Source: JAWWPG01 sp038254365
Lineage (GTDB): Bacteria > Actinomycetota > Actinomycetes > Propionibacteriales > Nocardioidaceae
Direction: 5' to 3'
NCBI GenBank assembly: GCA_038254365.1
Contig: JBBSGI010000003.1
Coordinates: 37,483-101,482 of the forward strand
Length of the DNA: 64,000 nt
Every line of letters starts with the position of its first letter. Position 1 is the stretch's first letter. A program made the translations under genes and the position numbers. The notes under the pieces were generated by a model. That model was not told the DNA's origin, did no database searches, and saw only the letters and a program-made list of their open reading frames with translations. Below, one piece after another: positions 58,791-64,000 of this stretch.

Positions 58791-59084
58791 ATGCCAGACG
58801 TACTTTCCCCTGAGGCCGTCGACCGGGTCCTCGATGCCGAGCTGAGCCGGTGGACCCGACAAGGGGACGCCTTGGTGCGTGCTGTCGATTCCGATACGTT
58901 CGCGCTGGGGATCAGACTGGTGGATGCCGTTGCCGTCGTTGCGGACGAGCTCGACCACCACCCCGACATCGACATCCGGTGGACCACGGTCACGTTCCGG
59001 CTCTCGACCCACTCGGCAGGGGGCATCACCCTGCGCGACCTCGACCTGGGACGACGTATCGACGCCCTGGCTGACCAACGGTGA
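58791..59084 (+). CDS. 4a-hydroxytetrahydrobiopterin dehydratase-like protein (PCD)
   Basis: A 97-residue pterin-4a-carbinolamine dehydratase family protein; HHPDIDIRWTTVTFRLSTHSAGGIT includes the catalytic His pair and the HPx region. It recycles pterin cofactor after aromatic hydroxylation or acts as a stabilising partner. GAGGAG precedes the ATG by six bases. It is 25 bases after sdhB, so it may belong to the sdh transcript, without an obvious functional link. Confidence 0.9.
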   Translation: MPDVLSPEAVDRVLDAELSRWTRQGDALVRAVDSDTFALGIRLVDAVAVVADELDHHPDIDIRWTTVTFRLSTHSAGGITLRDLDLGRRIDALADQR

Positions 59085-59133
59085 GGCTCCCGAAACCATC
59101 CCGGCTTCTGATCCGCACCCCGAAGGAGTCAGC

Positions 59134-59538
59134 ATGACCATCTTCACCCGTGACCTTCCCGCCCGTCTTGCCACCGGGGCCTATGTCCTGCATGCCGGAT
59201 GGGAGAAGTGGCATGGCGCGGAGGAGCAGGCAAAGGGCGTGCACGCGATGGCGGCCGCCGCCTATCCTTTCCTGAAGAACGTGACGCCAACCACCTTCTT
59301 GAAAGCACTCTCGGCCACAGAGATCGCCATCGGGTCGATGCTGGTGGCTCCCGTCATCCCCAACCGGATCGCGGGAGCGGCGCTGACCGGGTTCGCGGGT
59401 GGCCTGGTCACCCTGTATCTGCGAACTCCGGCGCTACACAAGCCGGGCAGCGTTTGGCCGACGCCTGCCGGCATCGGCGTCAGCAAGGACGTATGGATGC
59501 TGGGCGTCGGTGTGGGACTGCTCGCGGACCGCTCCTGA
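59134..59538 (+). CDS. DoxX-like small membrane protein
   Basis: A 134-residue protein with about four hydrophobic helices: LATGAYVLHAGWEKWHG, LSATEIAIGSMLVAPVIP, GAALTGFAGGLVTLYLRTPAL and VWMLGVGVGLLA. The layout resembles the DoxX/DoxD group of quinone-linked or unknown membrane proteins; the resemblance is moderate. GAAGGAG lies five bases before the ATG. It follows the PCD gene by 49 bases and converges on the small acidic gene. Confidence 0.7.
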   Translation: MTIFTRDLPARLATGAYVLHAGWEKWHGAEEQAKGVHAMAAAAYPFLKNVTPTTFLKALSATEIAIGSMLVAPVIPNRIAGAALTGFAGGLVTLYLRTPALHKPGSVWPTPAGIGVSKDVWMLGVGVGLLADRS

Positions 59539-59565
59539 GCCACCACGGCTGACTTGAGGGGGCCA

Positions 59566-59748
59566 TCAGTCCGTCGGCGAGGTTCGCGGTGACCCGTCTG
59601 GGTCCTCGCCGTCGTCGTCTGACCAGCCCAGATCCTCCAAAGGGTCGCGCTCATCCGCAGGGTCTGAGGTGTCAGGGGCCCGATCTCGATCGCTCCGGGC
59701 GTCGTACCGGTCGTCGGGTTGTGGCGAGACGGACGGCTGCTCGGTCAT
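59566..59748 (-). CDS. Small acidic, probably disordered protein
   Basis: A 60-residue protein, MTEQPSVSPQPDDRYDARSDRDRAPDTSDPADERDPLEDLGWSDDDGED..., with no hydrophobic core and over a third Asp/Glu. GAGGAG five bases before the ATG at 59748 supports it as a gene rather than a chance frame. Similar short D/E/P-rich proteins occur in actinobacteria without assigned function. It would be missed by a length cut-off if the shorter, better start is used. Confidence 0.55.
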   Translation of the reverse strand: MTEQPSVSPQPDDRYDARSDRDRAPDTSDPADERDPLEDLGWSDDDGEDPDGSPRTSPTD

Positions 59749-60028
59749 ATGGGCTCCTCGATGTCGAGCTGACGGGGGCGGCACGTATCGAGCGGTCTCC
59801 CCAGCCGACCCCACATACGGCTGGGGAGACCTACTGCTGGCACTTCTGGTCACGTCCCAACCACGCTCGTGGATTGAGTCGTCATCTGCGCGCCCTTGCC
59901 AGGCGTCAGTGGCCTAGCTAGTACCCACCTACTCGGTGGCCATGTCCCGGTGGTGGCGAGAGACCGGACCGATCAAGCCTCGAATCCGGCTCGGTCGCGG
60001 TCGCTACCGCAGGTCTATGGCCGATGTA

Positions 60029-60046
60029 GGGTCGCCTTCGCGACCC
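60029..60046. repeat. Perfect 7-bp stem, 4-base loop hairpin
   Basis: GGGTCGC and GCGACCC flank CTTC. It sits alone in the gap between the small acidic gene and the glyoxalase-like gene; a terminator-like or regulatory RNA element is possible. Confidence 0.35.
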
Positions 60047-60102
60047 AGTTGTCAGCACTCGTCACCGATCGGGCCCGACCATTCCATGGCCCAGCTCATT
60101 AC

Positions 60103-60119
60103 CGGACGTGGATCGTCCG
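60103..60119. promoter_or_regulatory. Inverted repeat upstream of the VOC gene
   Basis: CGGACG and CGTCCG are separated by 5 bases, ending 10 bases before the -10 hexamer TACGGT of the VOC gene, i.e. in the -35 to -10 spacer. Candidate operator; binder unknown. Confidence 0.35.
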
Positions 60120-60129
60120 CAATGGCGGG

Positions 60130-60135
60130 TACGGT
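60130..60135 (+). promoter_or_regulatory. -10 element TACGGT of the VOC gene
   Basis: TACGGT ends 6 bases before the ATG at 60142; no ribosome-binding site, predicting a leaderless transcript. Confidence 0.45.
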
Positions 60136-60141
60136 GGCGGC

Positions 60142-60498
60142 ATGGCCATCGCACGATTTCCCAGCATTGTTATCGACTGCACCGATCCCGGCGCTCTCGC
60201 GACGTTCTACGGCGCGATGTTGGACTGGCAGGTCGACATCTCGTCTGACTGGGCTGAGGTCCGCGCAGAGTACGGCCAATGCATCTCGTTCCAGCAGGTT
60301 GAGGCCTACCAGCCGCCTGGATGGCCGACCCAGGACGTGCCACAGCAGATGCACCTCGACGTGGTTGTCGACGACCTCGACGCCGCCGAGGCGGCGGTGC
60401 TCCATCTCGGCGCGACCAAGCACGACCACCAACCCGGCAAGTCCTTCCGGGTGTTCCTCGATCCGGCGGGCCACCCCTTCTGTCTCTGCGTGGATTGA
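60142..60498 (+). CDS. VOC/glyoxalase-fold protein
   Basis: A 118-residue single-module protein: FPSIVIDCTDPGALATFYGAMLDWQVDIS, then QMHLDVVVDDLDAAEAAVLHLGATKHDHQPGKSFRVFLDPAGHPFCLCVD. The conserved His and terminal Cys/Asp could bind metal. Such short VOC proteins are abundant in actinobacteria and mostly unassigned; a stress or antibiotic-binding role is speculative. The ATG is preferred to the longer open frame because of promoter spacing and the domain edge. Confidence 0.85.
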   Translation: MAIARFPSIVIDCTDPGALATFYGAMLDWQVDISSDWAEVRAEYGQCISFQQVEAYQPPGWPTQDVPQQMHLDVVVDDLDAAEAAVLHLGATKHDHQPGKSFRVFLDPAGHPFCLCVD

Positions 60499-60797
60499 TT
60501 CGGCTGGCGATCCTCAGGCAGGTACGAGGCATGGACAGCTCGGCTAGGTTTGGCGGGCCCAGCCTTGCCGATCTCGTACACTGGACGAGTGCCGGCGGGC
60601 GCCAGGCAACGGCATAGACCTAGTCCTGTGCCCATGATGAGTGCGATCGCGACCTGTCCCGATGAGGCCCACGGGCACTACAGCTCCCGTCAGAGGGGGT
60701 TGGCCGTCGTGTCGGGACTGCCGGCGGCTGTTCGGGGCGCGGAGGCGAGTTCGGTTCGCCACCGGTGGAGTAGGCGCACGAGGAAGAGAGTTATTGG
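60499..60797. other. Intergenic stretch before the SNF2 helicase
   Basis: About 300 bases without a convincing frame. It contains a CCACCGGTGG palindrome (60759-60768) and the AGGAAGAGAG purine run (60781-60790) that probably is the ribosome-binding site of the TTG-starting helicase. No -10/-35 pair stood out. Confidence 0.45.
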
Positions 60798-62936
60798 TTG
60801 GCCAAGGAACGTGACCGTGACCGCAGGTCTGGAGTCAGCGGCCGTGCCCGGCGTCGCCTTGGCCGGAGTCGCGACAACGACGGGCTGATCCCGGTCCTCG
60901 CGAGAGCGGTCCGGGAGATCGAGACCGCGATCGAGCGTGGGCAGGTGACCGCGGGGCAGCGCTCCCGGCTGCAGGCTGTCGCGCTGCTCGTCCGCGAGGA
61001 GCGCGCCCGTGCCCGGGCTGACGCGTCGATCGCCGAGGTGAACCGGGATACCCTTCTCAAGCGACTGGACGGGGTGGCCACGATCCTGGCGCAGACCGTC
61101 GCGCGCGAGCCCTCATTATTCTCCTTGCTTCAGGAGGACGCCGAGGTCACCGACGCCACTCGCCGGCTGCAGTTCGAGATGCGTCTCGCCGCTGGCCTCG
61201 ACCCCACTGCGGACAACGAGGTCGCCAGCCCAGGTACGGCGGCCGCCGTACCCGCCGAGAAGATGGCCCTGCCGCGGTCTGTGGTCGCGGCCCAACTGGC
61301 CAATCCCTTCCTGGCCCCCGACTACACGCAGGCGGGACCGAAGGCGCAGGGCCGCCTGGTTGGCTGGGAGTTGATCGGGCCTGTGCTGAACGCGTTCGAG
61401 CATTCTGCTCCAGGTGCCTCGGCATGCATGGAGCTTCCGGAGCCCCGGGCGACGGGGGCGCCGAAGGGCATGCACCTCATGTCCCATCAGGCGGGACTGT
61501 TGGCCGCCGTGTCGGCGGGCCACCGGACCTTCCTCCTGGCCGACGAGCCCGGGCTGGGCAAGACCGCGCAGGCGCTGTTGGCCGCGCAGGTAGCGAGTGC
61601 CTACCCCCTGCTGGCCGTAGTCCCCAATGTGGTGAAGACCAACTGGGCGCGTGAGGCGGGGCAGTGGACGCCTGGTCGGTCGGTAACCGTGATCCATGGC
61701 GACGGTGAGACGATCGACGGGTTCGCTGACATCGTGGTGGTCAACTACGAGGTACTCGACCGGCATGTCGAGTGGATCGGCGACCACGGGTTCCGTGGCA
61801 TGGTCGTCGACGAGGCGCACTACATCAAGAACAGGAAGTCGCAGCGGTCCCAGCACGTCATCGAGGTCTCCGAGCGGATCCGGAGGCGGGTCACGCGGCC
61901 GTTGTTGATGGCACTGACTGGCACCCCGCTGATCAACGACATCGAGGACTTCCGAGCGATCTGGCAGTTCCTTGGCTGGATCGAGGATCGTAAGCCCGGG
62001 GACGCCCTGATGGCGGCACTGGAACAGACGGGTCTGACGCCCGCTGACCATGCGTTCTACCCTGCCGCACGGGCCGCGGTCATCGACCTCGGCATCGTCC
62101 GCCGCCGCAAGGTCGACGTAGCCGCCGACATCCCAGCCCGTCGGATCGCCGACCTGCCGGTCGAGCTCGAGGGCGCCGCTGGCCGCTCGATCAGCCAGGC
62201 CGAGCGGCAGCTCGCCAAGCGCCTGGTCGGTCGATATCAGGCGGCCCTGGAGCACCGACGCACGGGCTCAACCGGAGAGGGTATCGACCATGCGCTTGTG
62301 CGCCGCGTGGCCGAACGCGAAGTCGCCGACGGCGGCGACGAAGGCGCCGGGGACAACGTCTTCGCGATGGTCCGCAGGATCGGGCAGGCCAAGGCAGAGC
62401 TCGCCGCCGACTACGCCGTACAACTCGCGCGCAGTGCCGGCAAGGTCGTCTTCTTTGCCAAGCACCTCGACGTGATGGACACTGCCGCAGACGCCTTCGT
62501 GAGGCGCCACGTCCGCTACACCTCGATCCGGGGCGACCAGACCTCGACGGCCCGTCAGAAGGCCATCGATGCATTCGTCAACGACCCCGACGTCGCGATC
62601 ATTGTCTGCTCGCTGACGGCCGCCGGCGTAGGGATCAACCTCCATGTCGCCTCGAACGTCGTGCTCGCTGAGCTCTCCTGGACGAACGCCGAGCAGACCC
62701 AGGCGATCGACCGGGTGCACCGCATCGGCCAGACCGAGCCCGTCACTGCCTGGCGGATCATCGCCGCCCAGACAATCGACGCGAGGATCGCCGAGCTGAT
62801 CGACAGTAAGGCGGGGCTGGCCGCTCGGGCCCTCGACGGATCGGACGAAGGCGCCACGTCCTCGTCCGACGTCCACGTCGAAGCGTTGGTGTCGTTGCTG
62901 ACCAACGCGCTGTCAGAGCACCCCCGCAACACGTAA
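60798..62936 (+). CDS. SNF2-family DEAD/DEAH-like helicase (SMARCAL1/HARP-like arrangement)
   Basis: A 712-residue SF2 ATPase. The first 190 residues are helical and charged without a recognisable domain. Motor motifs follow: I LADEPGLGKTAQAL near 247, Ia VVPNVVKTNW, II VDEAHYIKN near 335, III LTGTPLIND near 373, and in the second lobe VVFFAKHLDVMD, SIRGDQTSTARQKAIDAF, SLTAAGVGINLHVASNVVLAELSW and AIDRVHRIGQTEPV. Such enzymes translocate on or remodel DNA. The start is TTG at 60798, with AGGAAGAG about nine bases upstream. It lies in a region that lacks conserved neighbours and is followed 46 bases later by a kinase-like gene. Confidence 0.88.
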   Translation: MAKERDRDRRSGVSGRARRRLGRSRDNDGLIPVLARAVREIETAIERGQVTAGQRSRLQAVALLVREERARARADASIAEVNRDTLLKRLDGVATILAQTVAREPSLFSLLQEDAEVTDATRRLQFEMRLAAGLDPTADNEVASPGTAAAVPAEKMALPRSVVAAQLANPFLAPDYTQAGPKAQGRLVGWELIGPVLNAFEHSAPGASACMELPEPRATGAPKGMHLMSHQAGLLAAVSAGHRTFLLADEPGLGKTAQALLAAQVASAYPLLAVVPNVVKTNWAREAGQWTPGRSVTVIHGDGETIDGFADIVVVNYEVLDRHVEWIGDHGFRGMVVDEAHYIKNRKSQRSQHVIEVSERIRRRVTRPLLMALTGTPLINDIEDFRAIWQFLGWIEDRKPGDALMAALEQTGLTPADHAFYPAARAAVIDLGIVRRRKVDVAADIPARRIADLPVELEGAAGRSISQAERQLAKRLVGRYQAALEHRRTGSTGEGIDHALVRRVAEREVADGGDEGAGDNVFAMVRRIGQAKAELAADYAVQLARSAGKVVFFAKHLDVMDTAADAFVRRHVRYTSIRGDQTSTARQKAIDAFVNDPDVAIIVCSLTAAGVGINLHVASNVVLAELSWTNAEQTQAIDRVHRIGQTEPVTAWRIIAAQTIDARIAELIDSKAGLAARALDGSDEGATSSSDVHVEALVSLLTNALSEHPRNT

Positions 62937-62969
62937 GACGTCTCCGATTCGAGGTCCCCGGCAGTCAGA

Positions 62970-62975
62970 TAGCGT
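62970..62975 (+). promoter_or_regulatory. -10 element TAGCGT of the kinase-like gene
   Basis: TAGCGT ends 7 bases before the ATG at 62983, suggesting its own nearly leaderless promoter rather than read-through from the helicase. Confidence 0.4.
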
Positions 62976-62982
62976 GTCGAGG

Positions 62983-63861
62983 ATGTCCGAGGTGCTGACC
63001 GTCAAGACTATCGCCGAGGACCCTGTCGTCTATTTCCGTCGGCAAGGGACCCTGGTCGCAGAGTTCGGCCGTCTCACTCAAGACTCTGGCAACGTGTCCT
63101 GGCTCGTTGACATCGGGCCACGGCGCCTGTTCGTAAAGACGGCAGGCGCAACCGGCCGCCCGGTGCTAGCGGCTTCAGCTCCTTACTTCGACCACGAGGG
63201 GCGGGTCAGACTGCTGCGCAACGCCATCGACCTCGCCTCCTCTTGTCACCATCCCGCCCTGCCCCGGCTGCTCAACGTCATCGAGTCGCCAGCTGGGCCG
63301 GCCCTGGTCTATGCAGCTGCACCGGGAGAGCTTGTCGGGGTCGCCCGAGGCAACCGTGACGACCCGGCGTCGGCGTACCAGCGGTTTGCGCACCTTCCGG
63401 CACATCAGCTTCTCGGCGTGTTCGATGTCCTGATCGACCTTCACGTGGCCCTCGCCGCGGCTGGCTGGGTTGCCTGCGACCTGTACGACGGCTGCCTGAT
63501 CGTCGACTTCGCCACCGCATCGCTGACCGTCATTGACCTCGACAGTTACCGCCGCGGCCCCCGCTCTAACGACATGGGCCGGATGTTCGGTGCCACCCGA
63601 TTCATGGCACCCGAAGAGTTCGAGCTCGGGGCGGTCATCGACGGCCGCACCACCATCTTCACGCTCGGCCGGCTCGTCTGGCACTTCGGAACTCGCCTGA
63701 GCGAAAAGGCCGAGGACTTCTGCGGCTCACCGACACTCGCCCAGGTCGTCCAGCGCGCCTGCCAGCCGTCCCCGGCAGACCGCCACGCCAGCGTTGCAAC
63801 GTTCGCCGAGGCATGGAAAACTGCACGCGACCTCCCAAACAAGACGGTGATGACCGAAACT
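62983..63861 (+). CDS. Divergent protein-kinase-like protein, 3' end replaced by an IS
   Basis: About 293 residues before the insertion. Kinase landmarks are recognisable but altered: Lys52 in RRLFVKT (VAIK position), HPALPRLLNVI, catalytic loop ACDLYDGCLIVDF with Asp166 at the HRD position but Cys171 where Asn normally binds metal, IDLDSY (Asp185/Asp187) at the DFG position, and FMAPEEFELGAVIDGRTTIFTLGRLVW at the activation-segment end. This variant recurs in actinobacterial proteins labelled Ser/Thr kinases. The reading frame stays open past 63861 into the antisense of the transposase, so the native C-terminus is lost or slightly changed. Activity uncertain. Confidence 0.7.
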
Positions 63862-64000
63862 AGTAGAGCGTCGCAGCTGTTAGTTGGGGTACAGGTGGCG
63901 GAGTTTGGTGCGGGCGTCGTCGGTGGTGAATTGCCAATCGACCTGACGCTGGTCTGCGTTGGTGGCCTGCTGCCAGGCGGTGAGCTCGGTGTTGAGGACA
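63861..64000 (-). mobile_element. IS630-family insertion sequence, one end
   Basis: The last 140 bases are the 3' end of an IS630-type element running off the window. The element probably begins at the TA dinucleotide 63861-63862, the TA target expected for the IS630/Tc1/mariner group; the sequence following it, tagtagagcgtcgcagctgt, is the likely terminal inverted repeat, but its partner is outside the window. Confidence 0.6.
63880..64000 (-). CDS. IS630-family transposase, C-terminal fragment
   Basis: The visible minus-strand frame reads ...LNTELTAWQQATNADQ then RQVDWQFTTDDARTKLRHLY PN and stop. This is the highly characteristic C-terminus of IS630-type DDE transposases (ELTAWQ...VDWQFTTxDARxKLxxLYP). 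The catalytic part lies beyond base 64000. Its insertion removed the end of the kinase-like gene. Confidence 0.75.
   Translation of the reverse strand, partial: VLNTELTAWQQATNADQRQVDWQFTTDDARTKLRHLYPN

Larger units (their letters stand above)
59749..60128. other. Long intergenic stretch with two hairpins
   Basis: No frame here looks coding: candidate frames are Arg/Ser/Pro-rich and lack starts with ribosome-binding sites. GGGTCGC-CTTC-GCGACCC (60029-60046 region, 7-bp stem, 4-base loop) is a perfect hairpin without a T-tract, and CGGACG-TGGAT-CGTCCG (60103-60119) lies just before the glyoxalase-like gene promoter. Confidence 0.5.

Noticed and set aside
59975..59995. T-arm-like sequence AGCC-TCGAATCC-GGCT, possible tRNA
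   Set aside because: The loop is 8 bases and no acceptor stem, D-arm or anticodon arm of the right spacing could be built around it.
60550..60888. A 112-codon plus-strand frame before the SNF2 helicase
   Set aside because: It overlaps the helicase start in another frame, lacks a ribosome-binding site and has no recognisable domain.

Overview
The window is one continuous stretch of very GC-rich (about 70 percent) bacterial chromosome with densely packed genes, frequent GTG starts and many ATGA/GTGA stop-start overlaps. Gene content points to an actinomycete: mycothiol synthesis (mshB), the small actinobacterial families DUF3107 and DUF3117, moeZ, a FolP2-type protein, a SigE/RseA pair, and a gene set from about 31 to 55 kb that matches, with rearrangements, the region of Mycobacterium tuberculosis running from mshB (Rv1170) to the MgtE/DUF1003 pair (Rv1232c/Rv1233c). 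Lack of mycolate-type genes and the general protein flavour suggest Propionibacteriales, perhaps Nocardioidaceae; that placement is inference.

Layout. 0-10.6 kb: alkyltransferase-like DNA-lesion protein, LtrA, a membrane Ser/Thr kinase, moeZ, a LigD-type polymerase domain, TetR, DUF3107, a small HTH regulator with a frameshifted membrane partner, a ferritin-like protein, a DEAD-box helicase and an L,D-transpeptidase. 10.7-16.2 kb: short-chain dehydrogenase plus hydrolase, then a minus-strand unit MFS exporter - PHP phosphoesterase - RecB-like nuclease followed by an acetyltransferase. 16.3-24.5 kb: accessory-looking block with a 1122-residue secreted S53 protease behind a CRP-type operator, a Nudix enzyme, three sulfotransferase-like genes and a family-2 glycosyltransferase. 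24.5-31.5 kb: phosphatase, MaoC, lipoprotein, acyl-CoA dehydrogenase, CitE-like lyase, EamA transporter, PhzF. 31.6-43 kb: MgtE-N/DUF1003, Mrp, TatB converging on a sigE-anti-sigma unit, O-methyltransferase, DUF3117, PaaX with an enoyl-CoA hydratase, Tag/DivIVA-like, FolP2, and a ZIP metal transporter under an iron-box. 43-55 kb: aminopeptidase N, LOG protein, dapE, dapD, dapC, ferredoxin, a VanW-like protein and mshB. 55-59.5 kb: succinate dehydrogenase operon plus pterin dehydratase and a DoxX-like protein. 60-64 kb: glyoxalase-fold protein, SNF2 helicase, kinase-like protein, and the edge of an IS630-family element.

Working together: dapC, dapD and dapE supply the succinylase branch of lysine/diaminopimelate synthesis; sdhC-A-B form one respiratory complex; sigE with its anti-sigma factor sits beside tatB as an envelope-stress module. 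A recurring promoter design stands out: a TANNNT hexamer 6-8 bases before an ATG or GTG with no ribosome-binding site, i.e. leaderless or nearly leaderless transcripts, at 17 genes. At four junctions the TAG stop codon of one gene is itself the first half of the -10 element of the next. No tRNA, rRNA or CRISPR array was recognised.
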